Made by a program: the position numbers and the translations under genes. From NCBI GenBank assembly GCA_039621445.1, contig CP154956.1, forward strand, positions 60,149,178 through 60,213,177: a stretch of 64,000 bases of DNA, in the 5' to 3' direction. Below are positions 45,962-56,949 of this stretch, piece by piece. Source of the DNA: Euglena gracilis. Taxonomy: Eukaryota > Euglenida > Euglenophyceae > Euglenales. Positions within the stretch are counted from its first letter, which is position 1; the number at the start of each line of letters is the position of its first letter. The notes under the pieces are model-generated. The model did no database searches and was not told the DNA's origin. It saw only the letters and a program-made list of their open reading frames with translations.

Positions 45962-46166
45962 CAGGGTTCTGAAAAGCTTGCTGTGAGTTTGCATAATGCA
46001 CTCTGGTAGCTGATATGGACCCGGGAATGCTTGTGAACTTGGTTCTGCGCAATAATGCAGTTTGCGGGCTTGCTGAAACAGATGGATTGCCAGCTGAAAA
46101 TGAGTTGGAAAATTGGACAACTCGGTCCACATTCTCCATCAAATCTGTGAAGCAAGGCAAAGTTTT
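45962..46166 (-). CDS. Exon-like frame inside duplicated segment, copy A
   Basis: On the minus strand a pyrimidine-rich acceptor (CTTGCTTCACAG) is followed by a frame reading LMENVDRVVQFSNSFSAGN, SVSASPQTALLRRTKF and HYANSQQAFQNPELFM. It stays open to the end of the duplicated block. The same frame is intact in copy B at about 57288-57492. It is not recognised; it may be a real exon carried in the duplication or a frame kept only because the copies are young. Confidence 0.3.
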
Positions 46167-47098
46167 ATTTCCATTTTTTTTGAATATTTTCGAAGGCTCT
46201 CTGGAGACTTTAACAGGAAAAGCCCAAAGCCCCAATACACTTAAATTCAGTGTTTCTTCGGTTTAAAATTAAATACATTTTTATATAAAAAACCTAATTG
46301 TGATCCCAAGGGCGGGGTCAGAAAGCGGACCCCCACCCATCATAGTACTTTCAAAAAAATATACTTTGGCGGAGCATAACTCGCACAAAATTATTCCTTT
46401 GTTGATGTGAGCATTTGTGCAAATGTTTTTTCATTTTTTGAAAACGCCTGGCTTCTAAAACCCAAAAAAAATTGATCAATCCGTGGTCTGGCCCTGGAGT
46501 TGGACAGGGTGGTAGTGTGGCTTTGTTTTAGGTCCCAAATGATTTCCTTTCATTCCCCAACATTTTGGAGATGCTTTGAAATTTTCGCCTCTTTTCACCC
46601 CCAGAATATAAAATTTGGCTCGCCATACCCCCCCCTCCGCCCCTAGGTAAATCATAAGAGCCATGAATTATCACTTTGACCCAGACCCGTTTCCAAAAAA
46701 AATGAGTTGCAAGCGACTGGATCCTGGATTTCCGAATCACCTCCATCTGACCCCCCAAATATTTCCACAGTTATAAAGCCCCCCCCCCTAGTTGCACTAA
46801 TGCTTCTTGTCTGTTTATGGCCGGCGCTAGCTCCGCTTCTGGCCCAGTTTGCTGTGTGCCCCCCCCCCCCGGCTTTGTATCTGAACGGGATTTCAAGGCC
46901 CTCAAGGGGCTTTATATTTGGGGGGGGGGTCAAATTTTTTGGGTGGCCTCTATGCATTTGGCGGTCAATTGTGACCAAATACCAATTTTATGTTGCCAGG
47001 CATAGGACCGTATTATTTTATCTCCCATCTTTTTGCACAGGACTCAAACTGGCTGCTCTAGGACCACAACTGAGCACCATTACCATTAGTACATCAGA

Positions 47099-47213
47099 AT
47101 GGGTAGTCGGCCGACTGGTCGGCCGCCCCATCTCGCCGACTAGCCACCGACTGGGCCCAGTCGGCCGACCAATTTGGTAGTCGGCAGACTTGTCGGCCGA
47201 CTACCCACTACCT
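47099..47213. repeat. Inverted repeat of GTAGTCGGCCGAC motifs
   Basis: TGGGTAGTCGGCCGAC at the left is matched by GTCGGCCGACTACCCA at the right, with further GTCGGCCG copies between. It is also present in duplication copy B at about 58427-58541. Confidence 0.8.
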
Positions 47214-47240
47214 CCCCCCCCCCACCCCCAGTCTACCGTC

Positions 47241-47650
47241 TCGCCCTCATCCATCCATCATACCATCCCGGCCCCTGCCCCCCAGCGGGCACGCCCTCAT
47301 CCATCCATCATACCATCCCGGCCCCTGCCCCCCAGCGGGCACGCCCTCATCCATCCATCATATCATCCCGGCCCCTGCCCCCCAGCGGGCACGCCCTCAT
47401 CCATCCATCATACCATCCCGGCCCCTGCCCCCCAGCGGGCACGCCCTCATCCAGCCATCATACCATCCCGGCCCCTGCCCCCCAGCGGGCACGCCCTCAT
47501 CCATCCATCATACCATCCCGGCCCCTGCCCCCCAGCGGGCACGCCCTCATCCATCCATCATACCATCCCGGCCCCTGCCCCCCAGCGGGCACGCCCTCAT
47601 CCAGCCATCATACCATCCCGGCCCCTGCCCCCAGCGGGCACGCCCTCATC
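47241..47650 (+). repeat. 50-bp minisatellite
   Basis: About eight units of 50 bp plus a partial one, each starting CGCCCTCATCCATCCATCAT and ending CCCCCAGCGGGCA. Units differ by single bases such as CCATCC/CAGCC. The array is open in more than one frame, which explains long spurious ORFs. Confidence 0.95.
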
Positions 47651-47754
47651 CCCCCATCACATCAGATAGCATCATTTTCAGGCATCTCCCCCAGTTGGAG
47701 TTGCCACACATACACTTATTTGCACACCGCATTCCGTCTAATGCATATTTTTTT

Positions 47755-47970
47755 AGATTCATTCATTCATTCATTATTTATTTATTTATGTATTTATTTA
47801 TATATTATTTTTTATTTATTTATGCATGCATTCGTTTTGTTTATGCATTCATTTATTTATTTGCTTATTTAGTTGTTTATTTATTTGTTTTTGCATGTAT
47901 GTATTTATTTAAGCATGTATTTGCTTTATTTTCTTCTGCATACAAATATTCATTCACTCATTCATTCATC
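47755..47970 (+). repeat. ATTC/TTTA low-complexity tract
   Basis: Short ATTC and TTTA repeats (ATTCATTCATTC, TTTATTTATTTA) with scattered GCATG. No gene signal. Confidence 0.8.
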
Positions 47971-47989
47971 TTTCATCTCCCCCCCCCAG

Positions 47990-48300
47990 GCTGCCAGAAA
48001 TTAAGTTTGTGGACTGCTGTGTCACGTTTTATGACCCCCTCCACATGGGCAACTATCTTTTCAGATGACCCTCCCCAGCCCACATCACTCCAATCAATCA
48101 ACCCTCAGCTTTTTGGCTGCTTTTCCAAACACGCAACCACACCCAGGCCTATCACATATCATAAGGGGTGAAAATGCACCAACCCCTGTAACGCCATTAC
48201 CCCCGAGATGTCTCTCAGAAACCAGCGACCCCCCCCCCCCCCCCGGGCCCTAAACCCGTTAACATGCCCCCTCTTGGCTGTGCTGCGCTGTGCTGCTTTC
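47990..48300 (+). repeat. Diverged segmental duplicate (partner of 53090-53330)
   Basis: Collinear matches include CAGGCTGCCAGAA, CCCCAGCCCACATCACTC, TTTGGCTGCTTTTCCAAA and CACAACCACACCCAGGCC with the partner block. The block near 52050-52160 begins the same way (TTTGCAGGCTCCTAGAA) and may be a third copy. Confidence 0.6.
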
Positions 48301-48302
48301 CA

Positions 48303-48720
48303 TCGGTCCACCGCGGCCGTCGACCTGGCCTCGTTCCCTCGGTCCACCGCGGCCGTCGACCTGGCCTTGTTCCCTCGGTCCACCGCGGCCGTCGACCTGG
48401 CCTTGTTCCCTCGGTCCACCGCGGCCGTCGACCTGGCCTTGTTCCCTCGGTCCACCGCGGCCGTCGACCTGGCCTTGTTCCCTCGGTCCACCGCGGCCGT
48501 CGACCTGGCCTTGTTCCCTCGGTCCACCGCGGCCGTCGACCTGGCCTTGTTCCCTCGGTCCACCGCGGCCGTCGACCTGGCCTTGTTCCCTCGGTCCACC
48601 GCGGCCGTCGACCTGGCCTTGTTCCCTCGGTCCACCGCGGCCGTCGACCTGGCCTTGTTCCCTCGGTCCACCGCGGCCGTCGACCTGGCTTTGTTCCCCT
48701 GGTCCGCTGCGGCCATCGAC
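48303..48720 (+). repeat. 36-bp (12-codon) minisatellite
   Basis: Eleven units plus a degenerate last one; each begins GGTCCACCGCGGCCGTCGAC and ends CTGGCCTTGTTCCCTC. Because 36 is a multiple of three, several frames are open throughout on both strands. One frame gives RSTAAVDLALFP repeats. I see no start, splice or codon evidence that it is translated. Confidence 0.95.
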
Positions 48721-49499
48721 CTCTCAATGTTCTCACTCTGCCGGTCACCATGGGCCTGCTGCCAGCCCCACCGCCGCCCCTCCCAGTCACCCCCCTCGCC
48801 AAGCATGGTCCTCCCCCTCCGCCACCTCCGTCCGGCACCACAGGAACCCTGCCCGGTTCTGCCTCCACCCACTACCCACCCCACACACCCACAGATACCC
48901 TCCTCCTTTTGGTATTTGGGAACCTCCTCCCCCGCTTTGTCTCAATTTTGTTCAGGCTGCTAAAGTGCAACCACCTATCTGCCACCGCCCTCTAAACACT
49001 ATCTTAATTTTCGCCCACAAATTTCACCGGAATTTCTTTTGCAGCTCATTTCAGTCATATCACACTGACTCACCAGTCGGCAGCTCAAGTCCTCTTCGCA
49101 GCGAACCCCCAAATTTCTGAGGATAACCCCACTGTGGTAGAATCACAAATAAAGGCTGGGGAAGCAAATTTCCATCAACATCTCCTGCACCAGCCCACCC
49201 CCCATTTGCATGGCACTCGGCCCATTTCCCCCTCCAGATCGTAGTGATACACAACTCTCTCCGGCTTGTTGAATTTTTGCTGATTTCCCTCATGACCCGA
49301 CATCAGCATGCAATAGTTTTTCTTTTTTGCATGCACCATCCAATTCGTGGTTGCTTCTGCCGCCTCATGCAATTTTGAACCCTCCCCCATCTGGAAAACT
49401 CCCCCCCCCCCCCCGTGGCTTTCTGCACACCAACTGCCTGGACCTCCCCAACTTTCCGGATTACCACAAGCCACAGAATTTTCCCAATAGCCCAACCCC

Positions 49500-50335
49500 C
49501 ATGGTGTTCTATTTTCCATAAACCTGACAACCCGTTGGTGTTCTACCCCCTGAACTACGGATAACGCCCTCGCCCTGATGGTGTCCTATCCACCGAGCTT
49601 CCGGACCACTCCGATACTCCAGGCCTCCCCATGCTCCATCGCCCAGCCACCTTGTGGAGTCCAACTCGTCAAAATGCCGGATGACCCCAGCCAACCCATT
49701 ACTCTTCCTACTGAACTTCTGGCAAACCCAAACCCCAGTGGTCTTCGACACATATCACTTCCAGAAATCCAATGTACCAAATTTCCGCATAACCAGAACC
49801 CCCCATGGTGTTTCTCCCGACCCATTACCAGTATTTTACCATATGAATTTCCAGACAATCCTATCATTATGGTGCACTATGCACCAACCTGGACCTCCCC
49901 ACCCCACGTGGTGTACTGGTGTACTGTACCGGACCATCCCAACCTTCACATGGTGTCCCACCCACCATATATATTGATGCCACCATCACACAGTGGTGTT
50001 TTACCCTGTAAATTTCCGGGTGACCACAAGCTATCAAATTTCACGGTATTTCAGCCCCCCCATGGGGTACCACCTTTCCACCTCCCGAGTAAACATACCT
50101 ACCGAGCTTTCGCCCCCAAGCACCTCGTGCCCTCCGAGGTTCTGGACCACCCCAAATACTCCATGCTATCCAACCCTTTTATTTCCAGGCCTTCCTCAAC
50201 CTCCCTGTGATGTTTCTTCCCAGCGAATCTCGAAACAACCCCAACGGCCCTGTGGTGTCCAACCCACCGAACTGCCGGATAACCCCACACCAGCCATGGT
50301 GTTCAACTCACCTAACATCTGTAAAATTTACCCCC
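49500..50335 (+). repeat. Degenerate tandem array, about 60-70 bp period
   Basis: Repeated variants of GGTGTCCAACCCACCGAAC followed by TTCCGGATAACCCC recur more than ten times, for example near 49503, 49533, 49577, 49660, 49735, 49805, 49915, 49992,  50207 and 50250. Units are strongly diverged. No gene signal in the array. Confidence 0.6.
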
Positions 50336-50417
50336 CCCCATGATGTGGTGCATGCTGACTACCCAGCCACCCCCCCACCACACACCATACCACCAGGCCA
50401 CCAGCCAGACCGTACAG

Positions 50418-50725
50418 CTGCCCCCTCCCCTGGCACTGCGTGGCTGTGCGGCTCATGGCCGGCCCGGCCCGGCCGCCGCGGTGGAGGCGCTGCAGACCAC
50501 AGTGGGCACGCTGCGGTCCGCGGCCTCCGAACCCGGCGCTGAGGGGCCCCTCACGCTGCGCCTCAACGCCACCGCCGCGGAGGCGGAGCCTCCCGGCCCC
50601 GACGCGGCCCTCGCCCTGGGGGACTACCTGGATGCCGCACTGGCCAGGCTGGGGGGCACCGCCGACCGGGCGGTGCAGGCCGTCGTGGAGCTGAACCACA
50701 GCGAGGACGCCCCGGACGGCCTGCC
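50418..50725 (+). CDS. GC-rich exon, possibly nucleoporin Nup62/Nsp1-like coiled coil
   Basis: A 308-nt stretch lies between acceptor GTACAG and donor GTCAGA, with near-total G/C at third positions in one frame. That is the strongest codon bias in the right half of the window. It reads AAAVEALQTTVGTLRSAAS, PLTLRLNATAAEAEPP and DAALALGDYLDAALARLGG. The helical, leucine-spaced pattern with YLDAAL resembles the C-terminal coiled coil of Nup62, a central-channel nuclear pore protein. That is a weak family guess, since helical low-complexity sequence can mimic it. Neighbouring exons of the gene were not found. Confidence 0.5.
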
Positions 50726-51291
50726 GTCAGAGGCTTCCCCAGCGACCCTGGATGACCCTGGATGAATTTTTGTGTGCGTGCGGAGAATTGCTTGGAGTTC
50801 TGAGATTTTGGCCCAACATTTTGGCCAACGTTTTTGGCAACAGGAGAATACCTCCCCCCGAACAACTCCTTGTCCAATTGTTTGGTTTATGTCCCCAATT
50901 GTTGTGATGCTTTTTCAAGAGACACACAGAACACATAAGATTGCCCTTGTGACTGACTGATTCACACCCGAAATTAATACCCCCCTTGACTCCGATTGTC
51001 CATTCTGACTTGTTGGTTTCACCCCCCAAGAAAGATCTTTTCTTTTTCACCACGCACCGGGACAACTCCCTGCCTACCCTTCATTACCCCACAGAGCGCA
51101 AACACTCGCACCCTCAAAACCCCTCACGTGAGTCACCAGGCATACCACTGAAAGTTCATCACACCAAACATGTGATTATGTGTGGCATGCCCCCCCCCCC
51201 CGAGGAAATCACCAAGTCAACCCCCATTAACGGCCTACACCCCCAACTACTGGATTTTTGAGGCGAGCATTTCCTAGAGCCCCACGCGACA

Positions 51292-51331
<40 letters not shown>
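51292..51331. repeat. AC microsatellite
   Basis: A simple AC run of about 38 bp, non-coding surroundings. Confidence 0.9.
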
Positions 51332-51332
<1 letters not shown>

Positions 51333-51384
51333 TGACTCTCCCTTTTTTGATGTGCCATCCCGTGCCCCCCCCCCACTCAAGTTT

Positions 51385-51490
51385 CAATTCTGTGGGGTGT
51401 TTTTGGCTCATGCCAGTCGGCGGCGCCAATGCATGCTCCAATGCCCTGGCCCGGCCCCACGACGGACCATGGACAAAGAAACTTGGGACT
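51385..51490 (+). repeat. Diverged repeat shared with 52378-52480
   Basis: Both blocks carry TGTGGGGTG, a GGCAGCGC or GGCGGCGC core, CCTGGCCCGGCCCC and GACGGACCATGGA in the same order. They support a local triplication history for 47-54 kb. Confidence 0.6.
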
Positions 51491-53089
51491 TAAAAATTGT
51501 CAATATGCGGGTGGGTAGACAACTCAGGCTAGGATAGTGTACCAGGGCCCTACGGCGGCCCGGTTGTTCTGGTTGCACCCCCCCCCCCCGCAGCCCTGTT
51601 GTCTGGCAGATCCAGGGCTGCAGAGGGGGTTGCACGTGCAGCCACCCTCCCCAGCCGATTTAAGGCCCCATCACCAACTCATTAACACCCCCCTGGTCAC
51701 CCCTCTGCTCATCCCAAAATTCAGAAAGCTCCATTTTCAGCATGATCATTCGCCTACGCACACAACCCTTCCCCCATCGTCCATATTTTTCTCATCCTCC
51801 CGTGTTTCTTTCCTCTGCCCATCTCTGGGTGCCATCTGATGTCCCCCTCCCCAATCAAGCATTTCCCCAGGTTGGGCACCAGACCGGCCAGGTCAAGCGC
51901 ATGGCCGCCGCTGAATGGTGGCCAGGCCTGGCCCCATCAACGGTCCCTGGCTGTCCAAGCGCCATGTTTTGTATGCATACCCGCATGACCTTAAATTTCT
52001 GTCTTTTTCTTGGCATTTCTCTTCATTTTTCCTTTCTTTTTTGTTTTCTTTTTTTTTTTGCAGGCTCCTAGAACCTAGGGTCCTGGGATTCTATGTTCTA
52101 TCCCACGACCCCTCTTCACATACAGCTGCAGCTCTGATGACCCCCCCACGCATCTCACAAATCACTCACAACACCAAATCCCTCATCCCCGACCCAGGAC
52201 GTGTCCCAAATCCCCCCCCCCAGCCTAGACCCACCACATTTTGCGGCGCACATTCTTCGAGCTGCTCGGAGATTTCCCTGGGTGAACCCCCTCCCCGCAC
52301 GCGGTGCCACGCTCACAATTGATTCTGTCTCTTTCCATGTGTCATCCCATTCCCTCCTCCCCTGTCCAATTTTGATCTTGTGGGGTGGCTTTGGCCATGC
52401 CGGCTGGCAGCGCTGGTGTATGCTTCAATGTCCTGGCCCGGCCCCAACCCAAGTCGACGGACCATGGATTCTGTGAAAACAGGGCTGTACATGTGCCCGT
52501 TTTTCTTATTTATTTTCAGTGCATCCCCTATTAACCCCGCCGTAGCACCAGGGCCCAGAGGGGTAGCATGCGCATCCACCCCCCCCTAGCCGTCCCAAGA
52601 CCCCACCGTCAACTCACTAGCACCCCAGTCACCCCTCCGCCCATATCAGCATTCAGAGAGTGCCATTTTCAGGCGTGACCCGGTGATGCCACATAACGCC
52701 CCCTCCTACTTGAACACAGCAGCATGCGCTTGCATGCATCCCCCCACCCCTCCGCCGGCTTGGCACATGGTCCATCGCTGTGCCAGGGTCGGGCTTGGAC
52801 CGGTACTGTGCACGTGTCCCTGCCAGCCTGTGGGAGGCATGTGCCCGACCGGGCCCGCCTGTGCAGGCGACCAAATTGGAGAAGGTGTCTGCCTTGAAGG
52901 GGACGTCAGATGGCACTGTGAGGTGGGCAGTAGAAAAGCGACGGGGGGGGCAGATGTGAGACATATGGATGGTACAAGCCCGACCTTTCTTCTGATTGCA
53001 CCATGGCCCTGACTTTTTTTGCCCTTTTTTTTATTGTTTTTATTTTTTTGATTTTTTTGCTTTATATTCTTCTTCTCCTTCTCCTTTTT

Positions 53090-53330
53090 TTTTTACAGGT
53101 TGCCAGAAGCCAGGTTCAAGGAATTTTGTATTGCACCACATGATCCCCCCCTCCCCAGTCTGCATCACTCACGACAACCGAACCCCCCCTCTGGCCTTTT
53201 GGATGCTTTTCAAATCGCACAACCACAACCAGGCCCAATACTATTAGGAGGTGCAAAATGTTTCAGGAAAGACCAGACCCTGCATCACCGAGCCTGTGCC
53301 CCCCCCCCAGGGCCCTTGGCCCGCCAACAC
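53090..53330 (+). repeat. Diverged segmental duplicate (partner of 47990-48300)
   Basis: It carries ACAGGTTGCCAGAA, CCCCAGTCTGCATCACTC, TTTGGATGCTTTTCAAAT and CACAACCACAACCAGGCC, collinear with the 48 kb block. Confidence 0.6.
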
Positions 53331-53375
53331 CCCCCCTCCTGTATTGGGGTGCTGCATTGTCTTCCCGGCCCACCT

Positions 53376-53485
53376 CTCGGTCCTTACAGCCGTCTTCAAC
53401 TCGTTGTTCTCTCAGTCCCTGCGGCCATCGTCCAATCGATGTTCTCTCGGTTCCTGCTGCCGTCATCCTCTTCCTGCTGTCGGCA
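53376..53485 (+). repeat. Degenerate relatives of the 36-bp minisatellite
   Basis: Three diverged 36-bp units (GGTCCTTACAGCCGTC..., AGTCCCTGCGGCCATC..., GGTTCCTGCTGCCGTC...) match the 48.3 kb unit in spacing and core. They lie at the same relative position inside a diverged duplicate block. Confidence 0.6.
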
Positions 53486-55539
53486 AGGTCACCAGATGTT
53501 TTGTGGCGGTTTTCCAGTGAGGCTGTCGGGCAGGCATTTTCTTGTCGCCATTTCTTCCCATGTGACCACCCCCAACACCCACCCCTGATCAGGGTGGCAG
53601 GCTGACCACCCGCTCCCCCTCCTCCTGCCACCCCCCCCCCCCGTGCGCATTACAATTGCCTTGTCTCTCCACCATACCCCCCATGCTGAAGGTGTCTGTT
53701 GGGGAGCGCAATGCAGCGCTGGCCCTAGCCGAGCCTGTCTCCCGACAAGGGCGACTAGCTCCCACGGCTATGCGAGCTGCACTCCTGGCAGGCAGCCGCA
53801 TACACCCTGCGCCGAACCGACACCTGAGACCCGCATATCTTACGCCGGGCTTTCAATGGGGACCGCTGGCCGCCCTGCCCGGAGGATGTTACCAGTTTAT
53901 GGAAGGCTTGGACCCCTCCCAAGGCCAGCTAAATTTCGTTGTCTTATTGGTGGGGTCTGACGACCCTTCATGTTCACCTTCATGGGTGCTGAACTGTGGC
54001 CCAGATCCCCACACGACTGCTGGCCTCCTCCAGTCGAGTGCCCCCCGCCGAATCTTATCCACAAAACCTGCCCTGCTGCACACCCGGCAAATAGTACCTC
54101 CATGGCACCAGTGCACAGCCATCAGCTGTGGACAGGTACCAGGAACCTGCTTAGAATCTGCACCACTTTTCCAAACCCCCTTGCCGCCTGTCTGCCACAG
54201 CGCAAGCATGCGCTCGCCGCACATACACCCACGGCAGTGATCTGGGTCAGCTGGCTGGGCGTTGTCTTGGGGAATTACTTTTCCCTAGTGCCCCCTGTGT
54301 GAAGGCCACCTTCTGCAACCTCGTCATGTGATGGTGGAAAGACCTCCACCAACCACCCCGCCCCCGGGCCTTGCAACCCAGCCCGAGCCCGCCGGCCTGC
54401 TGCATGCTCCCCAGCCGCGGCTACTCGCCCCATCACCGCCCCCTTGTCGGTCTGCCGCCTGCCCCCCCAGGGCCCCCCCCCCCCCCCCCCCCCGCCAGCA
54501 GCAGGTCGGCTCCCAAGCCCAGCCCCCAGGCCCCAACGCAGCCGCCACCAACTCCTGCCGCACAATGCCCGCCGACCCACCTGCGCAGCTTGTAGCCTTT
54601 CCCCACCCTCCGCCGCTCAGGCAACCGTTCTTGGTGACGAACTCAGCGCCGCTGTCCGACTTGGGAGAGCAATACCTATGGACCTCGTCGCCGGGGGTTG
54701 TGGTGATTTTCAGTGCTGCCTGGCACAGCTGGGATTGCTGTGGACATTCCAGCCCTCTACCCTGGCCCGTCTTACATACCACCCATCCCGCCAGTGTATA
54801 GTTATTCTCCCAATGGCATATGCTGGGTCAGCAGCAGGGAGCCTCAAACCCCCCCTGCTTTTGTCTTTAAGCAAAGTACCTCCGCAGGAGAACAAAGAAG
54901 AACGTTTTCCCTTTCCTCCATTTCCTCCTCTTTCCTCTGACCCAGCCGGTGTTGGATGGGTCAGAGAACCCCCACGCCACCGCCCCACCCGCGGACTAGT
55001 CTCCTGTACCACGCTCCTGGAGCGTCATCCGGGCCCCGGGTAGGCCCCTTGGAGGCAGGGCCATAGTGGCCCTGTCGACCTTGGGCATTGCACGACGTGG
55101 GGCACTTCTAATCCTAATCCCAATCCCTCTAGTTTCGGAAGGGGGGCCTCCCCCACCCCCCTCCCCCTCCTCTGCGGGGACAAAAAAATCTTCCTGCGCT
55201 TTGCGCCGGGTGTGTATCTTGAGACTCAATGGGAAAATTTGGCAAAATGGGCAAAATTGGTCGAAAAATGGTCGTAACTCGGGCCAGGCGGGGAGTTGCG
55301 GGGAAATCAAAACACATGCACTATTTTAAGGGCTTCAATTTAGGTCTCTGGACATTTCCTTTGACTCCCCACCTTTTTTGAGAAATTTCAGAAAATTTGT
55401 TTTTTTTTTTGACCGCAAAAAACGGCCGAAATTTTTGGCAACCGAAAACTGGAGGTTGGAGGGGGTCCCCCCCACCCCCTCCCCACCAGTTTTTGAAGGG
55501 GGTCCCCCCACCCCCCTTCCTTCGAAATTCCCATGCAAG

Positions 55540-55668
55540 CCTGCCGATCCCCTCCGGGGGGGTACAGTGACTGACTGGTTTTTTTTGGAAAAGTGACTGG
55601 CTGGATTTTGCAGAGTGGAAAGTGACCCCCCTCCCCCCCCCCTGGGGGGTGTCGCTAAGCAATGGTAT
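55540..55668. repeat. Partial copy of the CCATTGCT-end family
   Basis: CAGTGACTGACTGG and AGTGACTGGCTGG precede CCCCCTGGGGGG and the right end CTAAGCAATGGTATGG. The left end is not clear. Confidence 0.45.
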
Positions 55669-56522
55669 GGTCTCAACCAGCATTGAAGATGGCTCCCTCC
55701 CCAGCAGGCTGATGACCAACGCACCACCGCCACCCCCAGGGGGGGGGGTCGGTGCCTGCCTGGTGATGGGGCAAACAAATGCCCTGGGTGTGGTCCCGTG
55801 TCGTGTGTGTGGATGCTGCCCCTCTCCCCTTCTCACAGAGGCATCCAGAGGAGATGCAGGCCGCCAAGAATTTGGAATAATCTTCTTCGGGCCGAAGGAG
55901 TGTGTATGGGGCTGGGCTGCATGTCTGCACCACTCTCTAGCCCAGGTCGCTCCACATGGCAGGTTATCTGTATTTATTATTTTCATCCATTGAAAAAAAA
56001 CGGTCACCTTCAAACCCCAGATATTTTTGTCCAACCCTGCCCACGTCGGATGCAATCTCATCCTCAGACCACTCCCTCTGGGGAATTTGAAATCTGTCCA
56101 GAATCTTGCAGTGTTGATTTTTTTTTCTGGATTGGTGTTTATTGGTGAATGAACCCCCCAATTAATATTTTTATACCCCCCCCCCAAATAATACCTTCCC
56201 CTGTGGGGTCCGACTTCGGCAACCCAAAGGGAAACTCAAAAGGATACCCCCCCCCGGAATTTTGCCGGGGGCAGGGGAGTAGGGTCCACTAGAATTTGCA
56301 CCAGCCAAGTTGTTTATCCAGCTGCTAATTTGGATTAGCTGCAGCTCAGGCCCCCCCCCCCCCCCGGGGTACTGTGAACCCTGAAGCAATGGCCTGTTAC
56401 CCCCCCAAAAACCCCCGCCCCCCCCTCAGGCTGGGACTTCGGGCGAAAAAATAACACCAGGGAGATTATTTGGGGGGTGATCATTTGTTATTGGCCTCAT
56501 TAAATTATTTATTGGTGTGTCC

Positions 56523-56949
56523 CAGGCTTTTGTTTAAGGGATTGCAGTACCCCCCCCACCTGGGGGGGGGGCTGGACTGCAGCTAGTCCAAATTTGGCTA
56601 GTGGGATTTCTAGCAGACCCCCCCTGGGGGGGTCTGCTAGCAGGGCTAGCTGGTGGAAAATTTTGGCGCGAAGCGCCAAATTTTTTTTTGGGACCCCCAA
56701 AAATGGCCAAAAATGCCTGTTTTTGACCATTTTGGGAATTTTTGGAACAAAATCAGCCAAAAACCTATTAAAAACCTCATTTCCACCTCGGCGCGCAGCA
56801 CCGGAGGAATTTTTTTTTTCCAGTGGGGGGGGACCCCGAACCCCCCCCCCCCCGCCCCCCGGGAGGGGGTGTCTAGCTAGTCCATTTTTTCCAGTGTCTA
56901 GCCAATTGGCTAGCCAGTACCCCCCCCCCCCGGGTCTTTAAGCAACCTG
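56523..56949. mobile_element. hAT-like MITE
   Basis: The ends are CAGGCTTTTGTTTAAG and CTTTAAGCAACCTG, and a perfect 8-bp duplication, GTGTGTCC, lies at 56515-56522 and 56950-56957. The interior has the GGCGCGAAGCGCC hairpin and long G/C runs but no transposase frame. Confidence 0.75.

Larger units (their letters stand above)
45895..47241 (+). repeat. 1.35 kb direct duplication, copy A
   Basis: The block is near-identical to 57221-58566, from CTTCGACGT to AGTCTACCGTCT, with a handful of substitutions and homopolymer-length changes. It includes the exon-like minus frame and a terminal hairpin made of GTAGTCGGCCGAC motifs. On its right it runs straight into the 50-bp minisatellite. No target duplication was seen. 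Confidence 0.9.

Noticed and set aside
47174-48171. Proline-rich proteins of 158-232 residues
   Set aside because: They are produced by the 50-bp minisatellite and the TTTA tract.
48159-49120. Long repeat-protein genes on both strands
   Set aside because: All frames through the 36-bp array stay open because the unit is a multiple of three without stops; there is no start, splice or codon evidence.
54300-55050. Proline-rich gene on the plus strand
   Set aside because: Several frames on both strands are open together because of C-rich composition, and no single frame shows coding bias.
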